A program made the position numbers and the translations under genes. The notes under the pieces were generated by a model. That model was not told where the DNA came from. It saw only the letters and a list, made by a program, of their open reading frames with translations, and made no database searches. A stretch of DNA of 42,196 nucleotides from CAZOVB01 sp964583095 (GTDB lineage Bacteria; Planctomycetota; Phycisphaerae; SM23-33): assembly GCA_964583095.1 (NCBI GenBank), contig CAZOVB010000039.1, forward strand, positions 1 to 42,196. The letters run 5' to 3'. Positions 1 through 8,601 of this stretch are shown here, piece after piece. Positions within the stretch are counted from its first letter, which is position 1. Each line of letters begins with the position of its first letter.

Positions 1-121
1 CGCCATCAGCATCACCCACTCGTAACATCCAAAGCCTTACAACGCAACCGGCTCCCCGGGCCGATTCAGCCCAAAGGCTCGGTGGGTGCCCAAAGGTCCT
101 TTCCCCTGCCCGACGTGGCGC

Positions 122-157
122 AAAAAAGACAGCGCCCCCGCCGTGAGGCAGGGGCGC
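122..157 (-). terminator. Rho-independent terminator of the aldo/keto reductase gene
   Basis: Read on the minus strand, about 25 bases after the stop codon of the reductase gene there is a GC-rich hairpin (132-157): a 7-bp outer stem GGGGCGC/GCGCCCC, one mismatch, a 3-bp inner stem and a 4-base loop. It is followed by a TCTTTTTTG tract. This is the classic intrinsic terminator form and fits the end of that transcript. Confidence 0.85.
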
Positions 158-181
158 CGGCAGGGGGGTCGGTTCAAAGCT

Positions 182-1306
182 CTACTTGGCCAGGGCCTCG
201 TGTGCTTGCTCGAGCTGTTCCACGATCTGGATATCCTGGGGGCACTTGTCGACGCACGCGCCGCACTTGATGCAGGCGTCGGCCTTTTCGCCCTTGAGCC
301 ACGGACGCTTGCCGATGCTGGAATACTGGTCCTTTGCCGTGTCCCACAGGCCGTAGACGCGACCGAGGTTGAAGAACTCGAACGCCTTGGGAATGTTCAC
401 TTCCTGCGGGCAGGGCATGCAGTAGCCACAGCCGGTGCAGTAGAGCTTGGCCATCTCGGCCAGCTTGGCCATGTGCTTTTCGATGGCTTCGACGTCCGCC
501 TCGGAGAGGCTGGCTTCGTCGGCGGCGGCCTGGACGTTCTCTTCCACGTGTTCCATCGTGCTCATGCCCGAGAGGGCGACGGTGACGTTGGGGTTGGCCA
601 GGACGAATCGCAGGGCCAGTTCCGGCACGCGTTCGACGCCGGGGATGAGTTGTTCGAGAACTTCGCTGGTCACGCCGAGTCTTCCCCCGGCCACAGGCCC
701 CATCACCACGATGCCGATGCTCTTCTCGTGGGCGTAGGCGATGGCGTCTTCCAGATTGCGGTCCAGCAGATTGTACTGGAGGGTGATCGATGCGACATAG
801 TCGGCGTCGATGAGCTTCTTGACGTTCTCGTTGTTGTCGTGGGTGGAGCAGCAGATGTGTTTGATCAGGCCCTGGTCCTTGGCCTTTTGCATCCACTTGC
901 TGATGCGCGTCTCGACGTCCTCGGTCCATCGCTTCCAACTGAGCCCGTGGTGGTTGTAGATGTCGATACTCTCGACGCGCAGGCGACGCAGGCTGTCTTC
1001 GAGATTCTTCCACCAGTCGGCCTCGGACTCGCCGTAGTTGTGGTTCTTGGTCGAAATAACGATTTCATCGCGTTTGCCCCAGGCTTCCACGGCTTCGCCC
1101 ACGGCCCGCTGGCTGTCGGAGTTGCAGTAGCCAACCGCCGAGTCGATATAGTTGACGCCCGCTTCGAACGCCCGGTGAATCATCGGGATCGCCTTGTCGC
1201 GGTCCACTCGATTCTCCCCGTCCACTTCCTCCATCGGCAGGCGCATCGCGCCGAACCCCAACTGCGAAACCTTCAGGCCGGTTCGGCCCAGTGTTCTGTA
1301 AATCAC
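182..1306 (-). CDS. Aldo/keto reductase with C-terminal 4Fe-4S ferredoxin domain
   Basis: Predicted cytosolic NAD(P)H-dependent oxidoreductase of 374 residues; the substrate is unknown. Residues 1 to about 280 form the aldo/keto reductase barrel, opening with IYRTLGRTGLKVSQLGFG and carrying the tetrad-like residues D55, Y60, K87 and H119/H120. The tail holds two cysteine clusters, CTGCGYCMPCP and CIKCGACVDKCP, as expected for a 4Fe-4S ferredoxin module. The frame stays open further upstream, but homology begins at the GTG at 1306-1304, which has a GAAAGGAAG ribosome-binding site just ahead of it, so that start is chosen. The gene diverges from the secreted propeller gene at 1539 and ends at a clear terminator. 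The iron-sulphur tail suggests electron exchange with a partner that is not visible here. The family call is firm; the physiological role is unknown. Confidence 0.93.
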   Translation of the reverse strand: MIYRTLGRTGLKVSQLGFGAMRLPMEEVDGENRVDRDKAIPMIHRAFEAGVNYIDSAVGYCNSDSQRAVGEAVEAWGKRDEIVISTKNHNYGESEADWWKNLEDSLRRLRVESIDIYNHHGLSWKRWTEDVETRISKWMQKAKDQGLIKHICCSTHDNNENVKKLIDADYVASITLQYNLLDRNLEDAIAYAHEKSIGIVVMGPVAGGRLGVTSEVLEQLIPGVERVPELALRFVLANPNVTVALSGMSTMEHVEENVQAAADEASLSEADVEAIEKHMAKLAEMAKLYCTGCGYCMPCPQEVNIPKAFEFFNLGRVYGLWDTAKDQYSSIGKRPWLKGEKADACIKCGACVDKCPQDIQIVEQLEQAHEALAK

Positions 1307-1387
1307 GGGAACTTCCTTTCGAGTATGACGGATTGTTTCGGTCTTGCCCACGCGCGGTCGATGCGCAAGGCCCTTCGGGATGCTCCG

Positions 1388-1415
1388 TTTATAGCGGAAG
1401 TGCTCCTTGGGGCAA
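1388..1415 (-). promoter_or_regulatory. Putative sigma-70-type promoter for the ferredoxin-tailed reductase
   Basis: On the minus strand, TTGCCC (1415-1410) is followed after 16 bp by TATAAA (1393-1388). The predicted transcription start is about 75 bases ahead of the GTG start at 1306. The call rests on hexamer similarity only. Confidence 0.45.
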
Positions 1416-1466
1416 AGCGCCAATCCCGGCCCGGGAGAACCGGGGGGCCAGGCGTCGGTACATGCT

Positions 1467-1494
1467 TTGCCTGGGGGAAAGGGGGACCTATACT
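1467..1494 (+). promoter_or_regulatory. Putative sigma-70-type promoter for the secreted propeller gene
   Basis: TTGCCT (1467-1472) and TATACT (1489-1494) are 16 bp apart; reading the upstream element as TTTGCC gives 17 bp. The implied start near 1501 lies about 38 bases ahead of the ATG at 1539. It stands back to back with the promoter proposed for the divergent reductase gene. Confidence 0.5.
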
Positions 1495-1538
1495 GTTGCG
1501 TTGCTTCTGACCCGAATCGAATGGTTAAAGGACCCCCC

Positions 1539-2585
1539 ATGAACCCGAATCGCATACGAGGCTGCAGTGTCCTGATCTTTCTTGCCTTCTGGCCATTGGC
1601 GCAGACCCAGGCAGGCCAGGAAGGCTCACAAGGCCTTTTCATCGCGGTCGGCCACGGGGCCCACCGCTTGGCTTCGGAAGATGGGCTGACCTGGGGGCAT
1701 CATCAATTCGTGGGCAAGCCGGGACACAACCACAACGACCTGGCGGCCATGACGGCCGGCAACGGTCTGTGCCTGGCGGTGGGGGGTTTCGCGCGATCTC
1801 ACATCCTCTATACCCGCGACGGCATCGAATGGAAGACCGGGCAGTACAACATCGGCGTCCTGGGCGGCGCGCTGTTTCGGGGAGGCAAGTTCCTGATCTT
1901 CAGCCAGAACGGCCGAGTCGCCTCATCCCCCGACGCCGAGAACTGGACGATCCTGGGCAATGCGTATGTTCGGTCCCATATCCGAGAAGAAGCCCGCCAA
2001 CTGGGGCTGGACAAACCCATCAAGAGCAACGTGCGCATCTGGCGCGAAGCCGGCGGAGTGTTCCTCGGTTCGGGAGACAACGGCCTGCGCGTCTGGACCC
2101 GGGACTTCAAGCAGTGGCATTTCCATCGGACATCCCTGCGAAGGGTCTGGCCGAAAATGGAGAGCGACGGGAAGGTTTTTGTCGTGGCAGGGGACATCGT
2201 CGAATGGTCCACCAACGCTGCGGACTGGACCGTCGCGGAATTGCCCGGCCTGGAGACGCCGCTTCCCCAGAAGAAGTTCCGCAGCCTCGTTCACGACGGC
2301 AAACGCTTCCTGTTGTCTTACGGGCAGCAGGCCTGGCAGTCTCCCGACGGTAAGACCTGGACGCTGCTTGATGGTGTTACGCTCCCGGGATTCGTGGCCA
2401 CGCCCCGGCGAGACCGATGGTACTCCTTCGAAAACTACTGGAAGCACACCCGGAAGTTGCTGGTATCCACCGATCAGGGCAAAACCTGGAAAGAGGCCAA
2501 GCTGCCCGCCCCGGCCGGGATTACGCACATCCTGTACCTGGAGGACTTTTCTCGGCCCCAGACGTCAGGCCAGGCTGGTCGTTAG
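1539..2585 (+). CDS. Secreted BNR/sialidase-like beta-propeller protein of unknown function
   Basis: A 348-residue protein with a Sec signal peptide: a short basic start, a hydrophobic core, and probable cleavage after AQTQA near residue 25. The mature part repeats short blocks such as HRLASEDGLTWG, HILYTRDGIEWK, VASSPDAENWTI, AWQSPDGKTWTL and LVSTDQGKTWKE. This S-x-D-G-x-x-W pattern is the Asp-box/BNR type of propeller repeat, giving about six or seven blades. No sialidase catalytic residues could be assigned, so an extracellular binding or structural role is as likely as an enzyme. The ATG at 1539 is chosen over upstream in-frame starts because it begins the signal peptide and follows AAAGGA. 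The gene converges with the broken sulfatase after a gap of 39 bases. Confidence 0.85.
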   Translation: MNPNRIRGCSVLIFLAFWPLAQTQAGQEGSQGLFIAVGHGAHRLASEDGLTWGHHQFVGKPGHNHNDLAAMTAGNGLCLAVGGFARSHILYTRDGIEWKTGQYNIGVLGGALFRGGKFLIFSQNGRVASSPDAENWTILGNAYVRSHIREEARQLGLDKPIKSNVRIWREAGGVFLGSGDNGLRVWTRDFKQWHFHRTSLRRVWPKMESDGKVFVVAGDIVEWSTNAADWTVAELPGLETPLPQKKFRSLVHDGKRFLLSYGQQAWQSPDGKTWTLLDGVTLPGFVATPRRDRWYSFENYWKHTRKLLVSTDQGKTWKEAKLPAPAGITHILYLEDFSRPQTSGQAGR

Positions 2586-2624
2586 CGGCTTGGGGACAAC
2601 GGTTACTCGGAGGCAGAAGCCCCC

Positions 2625-3946
2625 TCAGCGGCGGGCGGTGTTTACCGCAGCGGTCTGTCTGTGCCAGCTTTCCAGTCTGGAGCGGAGGTCGGCTTCGATC
2701 TGCGCGCAGGCCTTGTCGCCTTGGCGGTTGAAGAACTCGCCGGGGTCGTTTTCCAGGTCGAACAGCTCGTCGGGCCCTTCGTCGTAGAGGTTGAGTTTCC
2801 AGCGGTCGGTTCGGACCATCGTGATGTGGCCCGCCTCGTCGTCGATCTCGCTGAACACCGCGTCGCGCCATGTGTCAGCGGGACGGCCTTCCAGAAGCGG
2901 CCTCAGCGATCTGCCCTGGACAGGTTCGGGGGTTTCCAGCCCGGCCAGGTCGCAGACGGTCGGGAAGAGGTCTACGTGTTCGATCAGTTCCTCGCGCCGG
3001 CCCGGCGGGGCTCCGGGGACGTGTATCATCAGGGGCACGTGGATGGACGATTCGCGCGTGATGTACTTCAGGAACACCTCGTGTTCATACAATTGATCGC
3101 CGTGGTCGGCGGTGAAGACGATGACGGTATCCTCTGCCACGCCCAGTTCCTCCAGCGCAGCCAGAAGGCGACCCACGTAATCGTCCATCAGTGAGACCAG
3201 GCCGTGATAGCCGGCGATCATCTGGCGGATCTCCACGTCGGTCAGGTGCTCCCATTCGCGCTGCCTCTGCTCAAGCACCGGATGCAGGGAAGCTCCCTCT
3301 GGTGGGGAGGGGGGCAGGTCGATCTGCGAAAGATCGAATCTTCGGTAGTGTTCAGCAGGGGGGTAGAAGGGCGGATGCGGCTCGGAATAGGCTGCAAAGG
3401 CCAGGAACTCCTCCCCCCGGAAACGGCTTGCCGCATCGAGGCGATCGTGTTCTCGGTAACGTAATGACCGGTGTAGTGCTCGGGCTTGCGGGAGCTGGGC
3501 CCGCCGGTCTGGCGGCGGATATGGAAGGCGTTTTCCTGGTAGTACCGGTCCAGGGCCCACTTTGGCATCGTCGAGTGCCGGTCGTCATAGTCCACCCAGC
3601 TCGATCCGGGCGCGCTGGGTTCGTAGCCATTGTCCTGCCGGCCGCGCCAGTGCATGTGTCCACGGTGGAAGCAGCGGTAGCCGGCGGGGGCCATCGCGTG
3701 GGCCAGGGTCACCATCCCCTCGTAGGGGTCCAGGAAGTTGCCCAGCACGCCGTGGCGATGGGCGTACTGGCCGGTGTTGATGCTGTGCCGGGCCGGGCTG
3801 CATACGGGGGATTGGTTGAAGCACCGCGTGAATCGCATGCTCCTGTCGGCCAGGGCGTCCATATTGGGCGTCAGGGCCAGGGGGTTGCCTGTTCAGCCCA
3901 TCGCGTCGCGGCGGAGGTGATCACCGATGATAAACAGAAAGTTCAT
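2625..3946 (-). pseudogene. Sulfatase, disrupted by an in-frame TGA and a one-base frameshift
   Basis: Two overlapping reading frames together encode an almost complete type I sulfatase of about 440 residues. The upstream frame starts at ATG 3946-3944 (MNFLFIIGDHLRRDAMG), meets TGA at codon 18 (3895-3893), then continues TGNPLALTPNMDALADR and carries the formylglycine-type site CSPAR. The TGA falls where this family usually has Cys in the G-C-x-G-N block. At a six-G run on the coding strand (plus-strand C run 3413-3418) the homology moves to another frame, giving GEEFLAFAAYSEPHPPFYPP through to the C-terminal VFTADHGDQLYEHEVF and LFDLENDPGEFFNR blocks. Restoring one G would rejoin the frames. 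Two independent lesions suggest real decay, although two errors in a draft assembly would look the same. A shortened product from the ATG at 3862 would lack the N-terminal metal-ligand strand. Confidence 0.85.
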
Positions 3947-4078
3947 TTGGTATCCGTCAATCCTTATTGGAGTCGGGGTGGGAAAGACCAATGACAAGCA
4001 TTATGCGCCCGAACAGGCCGGAGGGACAGCAAAAGCCTCCCGGCGGGCCTCACCTTCGAGACAGCACGGTTTTTTCGA

Positions 4079-4108
4079 TTGTTCACAGGGCCCTGCCAAG
4101 AGTAGATT
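4079..4108 (+). promoter_or_regulatory. Weak putative promoter for the AI-2E family gene
   Basis: TTGTTC (4079-4084) and TAGATT (4103-4108) are 18 bp apart, placing a start about 40 bases ahead of the ATG at 4156. Both hexamers match consensus only in part. The rest of the divergent gap from 3947 to 4155 shows nothing recognisable. Confidence 0.3.
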
Positions 4109-4155
4109 CATGGAGGCAATGGGGCTATTGCGTTCGGGAAACGAGGCAGGTGATC

Positions 4156-5214
4156 ATGACTTCGGATGAAATGAGGCGATATGAAAAGACCGAGGCAGTC
4201 TGTCTGATCCTGATAGCAGCGGTGGCGATCGGCTTTGCTCTCCACTGGGCCCAGCCTATTCTCGTGCCCTTCGCCGTTTCACTGTTGGTTGCGATTACCC
4301 TGGCTCCGCTTGTGGATGTGCTTCAGCATCGCGCGTCCCTTCCGCGAATTCCTGCCGTGGTGATCTCTTTGCTGCTGGGTATCGCGTTGCTGCTGGGCGT
4401 GGGCCTTCTGGTCTGGCTGTCGGTGGGGCAGTTGTTTGACAACATAGACCAGTACGGCGCGAACGCCCAGGCCTCGGTCAAGAGGATTCTCGTCAAGCTC
4501 CCCCTGGAGCGGATGGGCACCAACCAGGAGGAGACGCTTCACAATCTGCAGGAGACGGCCGGGGGCACCGCCCGGTCGGTTCTGATGGGGATCGGGACCG
4601 CTCTGGGCGAGATTCTGGGCAAGGGATTGCTGGTGCTGATCTTCATCTGTTTTCTGATGCTCGGCGGGGTGGGCAGACCCGTACCGACAGGCAGCTTGTG
4701 GGGCAAGATCCAGCACGACGTCAAAAGATACATGCTGGTGAAGGTGATCAACTCGATGCTGACGGGCCTGCTGGTGGGCTTGCTGCTCTGGCTGATCGGC
4801 GTGCCCTTCGCCATGATGTTCGGCGTGCTGACCTTCATGCTCAACTTCATCCCCTCTATCGGATCGATCGTCGCGACGGTCCTGCCGATTCCCGTGGTGC
4901 TGATGAGCCCGGAGATGCAGACGTGGCAGCTTATCCTGGCTGTCCTGCTGCCCGGGGCTGTCCAGGTGACCATCGGCAACGTCATGGAGCCGCGGATGCT
5001 GGGAAAAGCCCTCGGACTCCATCCCATTGCCGTGCTGCTGGCGTTGATCTTCTGGGGCGTGCTGTGGGGTACGGTGGGCATGTTCCTGGCGGCGCCCCTG
5101 ACGGCCGTGGCCAGGCTGCTGCTGTCCAAGCACGAACTGACCGCTCCTGCCGCGGCTGCCATGGCCGGGCAGTTCAGAAAGCCCCCACCCGAGCCCGGCA
5201 GCGCCGAGCCATGA
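4156..5214 (+). CDS. AI-2E family (TqsA/PerM-like) membrane transporter
   Basis: An inner-membrane protein of 352 residues. An N-terminal hydrophobic pair (about residues 13-55) and a third helix (about 65-95) are followed by a soluble stretch with an amphipathic region (about 95-150). Then come the family's C-terminal helices, with GLLVGLLLWLIGVPFAMMFGVL, FMLNFIPSIGSIVA and the VEPRMLGKALGLHP-like block (here MEPRMLGKALGLHP). These blocks are diagnostic for the AI-2E/PerM family, whose members range from autoinducer-2 exporters to Na+/H+ antiporters, so the substrate cannot be given. The frame is open upstream to 3967, but that extension is polar and unlike the family. The ATG at 4156 follows GAGGCAGG and gives the normal length. 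No quorum-sensing genes are nearby. Confidence 0.9.
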   Translation: MTSDEMRRYEKTEAVCLILIAAVAIGFALHWAQPILVPFAVSLLVAITLAPLVDVLQHRASLPRIPAVVISLLLGIALLLGVGLLVWLSVGQLFDNIDQYGANAQASVKRILVKLPLERMGTNQEETLHNLQETAGGTARSVLMGIGTALGEILGKGLLVLIFICFLMLGGVGRPVPTGSLWGKIQHDVKRYMLVKVINSMLTGLLVGLLLWLIGVPFAMMFGVLTFMLNFIPSIGSIVATVLPIPVVLMSPEMQTWQLILAVLLPGAVQVTIGNVMEPRMLGKALGLHPIAVLLALIFWGVLWGTVGMFLAAPLTAVARLLLSKHELTAPAAAAMAGQFRKPPPEPGSAEP

Positions 5215-5245
5215 TTTCTGCCGGATTCTTGACCCCTCGGGGCGG

Positions 5246-7969
5246 TTACTTCTGCCCGGGCCTGTGCCAGAACAACTGCCAGTACTGCTCGTCGAGCTGG
5301 TAGGGGTCAAAAGGATCGGTCTGCGGGTCGAACGACTCTTCCAGGATACCGTAGCGTTTGAGCTCCCGGAAGTAGCCCGGTGAGGGCATGAACGTGTCGA
5401 ATTCGAAACTCGTCACATCGTTGATCATCCACTTGCTCACGTTCTGGATACTGCCCAGGAGCTTCTGGTAGTCCGGGTCGTCCTTGGAGGCGAAGACCTC
5501 GGCCCGGGTGAGGGGATTGTCCTGATCGAAGCTCTTGCCGGCCTTGGTCTCTCGACAGAGCCCCAAGCCCCCTGCCTCTTTGGAAAGCGGGGCCAGGAGC
5601 ATCAGGGACTTCTCCGGCCGGGTGAGATTCACATAGTGTCCGGTTCGCAGGAAGTTCTTGAGCCCGTGTTTGTCGCGCCTGCCGGGCTTGCCGGCGTGAC
5701 AGTCGCCGCAGCGGTTCTGGAGCAGGTCGATCGGGGGGTTCTTGTAGTAGACCATTCCGCGGCCCAGGGATGCGTAGGTCCCGGAATAGGCCGCTCCGGC
5801 ATCGATCCAGGTGCGAACCTTCCGACGCTCCTCCCGACTGGTCTTGACGTTGTGATGGCTTGGTTTGAGCTTGGCCGGCAGGGGACTGGCGCCGCTGCCC
5901 AGGCCCCGGGGTGGGTAGTTGCCCACGGGCGAGCGGACCACGACCTGGCCGGTTTTGTGGAGCATGTCATAGCTGATCGAATACCCCAGGCCCCGGTCGC
6001 CGGTCAGCGCGACGCGCCCGGAGAACTTCTCGAAGTTGTGACACTCTATACAGTGGCGGTCCAGGATCGGCTGGATGTCGCGCGGGTAATCGAAGATCTC
6101 CGGGGTATCCGGAACCGGGCGAAGCGCGCTGGGCGAGCGATCCAGGGCCATCAGTTGCATCTGACGCGGGTTGCTCGGGCTCTGCGTGCGGTTCTCGTGA
6201 CAGCCCACGCAACTGATCGTCTCTCCGGGCATCACCGAGGTGAAGCTCTGCATTCGCTTGACGGACAGATCGTTTTCATCCAGTGAAACGAAGAAGACCG
6301 GTCGCTTGGCCGGAACGTTGAAATGGGCTGAGCCGTCTTCTTCTACCGGCACGGTTCCCAGCACGCGATAGAGAAAGTAGGTGGGCCAGGCGGCGTTCTG
6401 GTCGGCCCCGCCGAAATAGTTGATCGGCTTGGGAAGCACTTCCAGAACCAGCAGCTTCTTGACCAGCCCGGGTTCGACGCCCTCCATGTTGCGACCCATG
6501 TTGGCATCGGCCAGGACGAAAGTTCCTTCGCCCTGTGCAGAGTCGGTACGATCCGGGATGCTCAGCTCCCGCTCGCGACGGATCAGCGGGCGAGGCTCGT
6601 GGACCATGAACACCCGCTTGTTGCCCGTGCGAGGCCAGTCCTCCGACAGCGAATAGATTGTCTCGTAACGCCCCTGTCCGTCCATGACGCACAGGTCGCG
6701 CATCCTCGCTGCCAGGAAGCAGTCTTCGCTGAATGCCCAGGGGTCTCGCCAGCGGTGTTCATCCTTATGCCATCCATAGGGCTCCAGGTCCGGCTCGGGC
6801 CTGGAGACGATCCGGCAGGACGACAGCTCGTCGGGGCCCTTGTCGGGGCTGACAAGCGTAACCGCCCCGGCGTGTTCGTTTCGGCCATGGCCGGGAGCAG
6901 CCGTGCAGACGACCTTGTCCGTGCCCGGGACCGGTTTGGCGTCGATGAGCAGCAGGCCGGAGAAGAGATTGCCGAAGTAGGTCATCACGCCCGTGCCATC
7001 CGGGTTGAACGTCCAGAGGTGGTGGTAGGAGAGGTTCTGGTCGCGGTCGACATATTCCCAGCGGGTGTAGAGGACCCGTCCGTCGGGGAGCATCCAGGGG
7101 GTATTTTCGGTTTCGACATTGACCGAAATGGGATGGATGTTCGAGCCGTCGGGTTTGCAGCGGTAGGTGATGGCGACCTGGGATTTCCAGCAGGGCACCC
7201 ACCTCCGGCAGCGGGAGGAACAGAATGCGATGTCGCCGTTTGGCATGTAGATCGGTTCGATGTCGTCGTAGGGCCCGTCGGTCAGTTGCGTCAGATTCTC
7301 ACCCTCGGCCGAGATCGTGTAGAGATGGAAGTAATTCGTCCCGCCCGGACGATAGGAGAGAAGAATCGTCTTGCCGTCGTAATCTACGAAGGGATCGCGG
7401 ATATCGCCTTGAGGATCATCCAGCAGAACCGTTGTTTCGCGTGTGCGAAGGTTCATCTTGACCAGTTGTGCACCCTCACCGTGCAGGAAGTAGCGCGGGT
7501 CGTTGGCTGCGTATCCGAAATTCGCGTACCAGTGCCAGTCTCCCCCCGCGCGACGGATGGCGAAGACCACCTCTTCCACATCGGCCATCGGGCCCTGGAG
7601 GAACGTGTCCAGCAGCCCCGGCGTTTCCCAGCCGTCGTCGCCTTCCGGGGCCTGGGCTGCCCACTGTGGCGTCATGCCCATGAGCTTATAGAGCTGTCCC
7701 CACCGGACGATCCGGGCCACGTTGTTCGGCCCGTATTCGACTTCCGGGAACTGCACAGGCTCCTGCTGGGCCGGGTCGGCCTTTGCCTGGGCCGATGGCT
7801 CAGGGCTGCGGGTCCGGCTCTGGGGGGAAGCCTTCGATTCCTCCTGCGGTTGGGCCTGGGTGGTGTTTGCTTCGGGGCCTGTATTTTCGCAGCCCGGAAA
7901 GATCGCTCCCGCCAGGCCCAGCAGAAGCATCAACAGACCAGGTGTTCCGGTAATGACTCTCGATGACAT
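5246..7969 (-). CDS. Cytochrome c-type lipoprotein with TolB/hydrazine synthase alpha-like propeller and three CxxCH sites
   Basis: An exported protein of 907 residues. The ATG at 7969 follows AAGAGGA and starts a hydrophobic leader ending at Cys24 (AIFPGC). This is a possible lipobox, though not an ideal one. A low-complexity Q/S/P/A linker follows to about residue 70. Residues of about 100-480 form a TolB/WD40-like propeller with blocks such as DDIEPIYMPNGDIAFCSSRC and WMLPDGRVLYTRWEYVDRDQ. These resemble the middle domain of the hydrazine synthase alpha subunit as I recall it. The C-terminal part has three haem c sites: C587-C590-H591, C640-C643-H644 and C754-C757-H758. Related sulfate- and carbohydrate-rich planctomycetes carry many such proteins without anammox. 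No other hydrazine synthase genes are present, so hydrazine chemistry should not be inferred. A role in periplasmic electron transfer or substrate oxidation is plausible. Confidence 0.87.
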   Translation of the reverse strand: MSSRVITGTPGLLMLLLGLAGAIFPGCENTGPEANTTQAQPQEESKASPQSRTRSPEPSAQAKADPAQQEPVQFPEVEYGPNNVARIVRWGQLYKLMGMTPQWAAQAPEGDDGWETPGLLDTFLQGPMADVEEVVFAIRRAGGDWHWYANFGYAANDPRYFLHGEGAQLVKMNLRTRETTVLLDDPQGDIRDPFVDYDGKTILLSYRPGGTNYFHLYTISAEGENLTQLTDGPYDDIEPIYMPNGDIAFCSSRCRRWVPCWKSQVAITYRCKPDGSNIHPISVNVETENTPWMLPDGRVLYTRWEYVDRDQNLSYHHLWTFNPDGTGVMTYFGNLFSGLLLIDAKPVPGTDKVVCTAAPGHGRNEHAGAVTLVSPDKGPDELSSCRIVSRPEPDLEPYGWHKDEHRWRDPWAFSEDCFLAARMRDLCVMDGQGRYETIYSLSEDWPRTGNKRVFMVHEPRPLIRRERELSIPDRTDSAQGEGTFVLADANMGRNMEGVEPGLVKKLLVLEVLPKPINYFGGADQNAAWPTYFLYRVLGTVPVEEDGSAHFNVPAKRPVFFVSLDENDLSVKRMQSFTSVMPGETISCVGCHENRTQSPSNPRQMQLMALDRSPSALRPVPDTPEIFDYPRDIQPILDRHCIECHNFEKFSGRVALTGDRGLGYSISYDMLHKTGQVVVRSPVGNYPPRGLGSGASPLPAKLKPSHHNVKTSREERRKVRTWIDAGAAYSGTYASLGRGMVYYKNPPIDLLQNRCGDCHAGKPGRRDKHGLKNFLRTGHYVNLTRPEKSLMLLAPLSKEAGGLGLCRETKAGKSFDQDNPLTRAEVFASKDDPDYQKLLGSIQNVSKWMINDVTSFEFDTFMPSPGYFRELKRYGILEESFDPQTDPFDPYQLDEQYWQLFWHRPGQK

Positions 7970-8601
7970 GGGAACCGTCCTCTTGATGAGTGAAGTTCGA
8001 AGGGGCCTTGTCGATGCAGTCCACCCGATGGGCCCTGACGGACCGACAGAATTGATGCTACCCATATCCGTCAGCCCAGTCCAAGCCAAACCCACGAAAC
8101 CCAACGTTTTCGGGGTGGAGAGATCGTATCTGATCCTTCCTGCCGGTTTGCGCTTAGCCCGCCGGCGCAAAGCGGGTGGGCAGGTCTCCTACCCGGGTTG
8201 CCAAGGTCAGGCCGGACCCGGGCGATCGACAGCGCTTTGCCCGCACATTCCGGGGCCTGGAGAAGATCGGTTTCCGCTGACGTTTGCGTTCCTGCGCCAA
8301 GTCGATATAATCTCAAGCCGCCTGAACCGGACCTCGCGGTCGGTTCCCTATACGCCACGCCGCCGGAAGCGGCTTGGCACTCCAGGTGGTCAGAGCGGGT
8401 TTCAAAGCCCGTTTTGCCGGTCAGGACTCCAGAAGGAGTCTTCCGTCGGGTCAGCCCCGCCTCGGTAGCGATTTCCCGAGCAATGATCCGAATCTGCACG
8501 GTTCCCGCGCATCCATCGCAGGCGGATGGGGCCGAGTCGGCTTCGGGGCCAAGAGAAGCAGTTTTCAGAAAGCGGATGGAAGCATTCGCAAGTCAGGACT
8601 C
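7970..8601. other. Long divergent intergenic region, no gene recognised
   Basis: This stretch separates the cytochrome gene (-) from the ABC operon (+). Reading frames crossing it have no recognisable protein character. It holds one good promoter for the ABC operon (8284-8311) and, downstream of it, two hairpins: GGG/CCC-type at about 8395-8413 and an 8-bp stem with an AGAA loop at 8423-8442. A CCCGC/GCGGG hairpin lies near 8158-8176. Nothing matched a known riboswitch. Confidence 0.6.
8284..8311 (+). promoter_or_regulatory. Putative sigma-70-type promoter for the osmoprotectant ABC operon
   Basis: A perfect TATAAT (8306-8311) lies 16 bp after TTGCGT (8284-8289) in an otherwise GC-rich region. 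The implied transcript has a leader of about 285 bases before the ATPase start at 8602, long enough for leader-based control. Confidence 0.55.

Noticed and set aside
3405..3425. Programmed -1 frameshift at the G run of the sulfatase
   Set aside because: The G run is out of phase with a standard X-XXY-YYZ slippery heptamer, and the upstream TGA would already prevent full-length product.
3893..3895. TGA in the broken sulfatase as a selenocysteine codon
   Set aside because: No convincing SECIS-like hairpin follows the TGA, the residue is not catalytic in sulfatases, and a second lesion (frameshift) lies downstream. Simple decay or sequencing error is more likely.
8365..8445. Selenocysteine tRNA-like stretch (GGAAGCGG start, TTCAAA loop with TCA, CTTCC end)
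   Set aside because: The anticodon arm pairs only with an 8-base loop, the D arm does not fold well, and there is no T-loop of the GGTTCGA type. The acceptor match is five base pairs. It is most likely chance similarity within the ABC operon leader.
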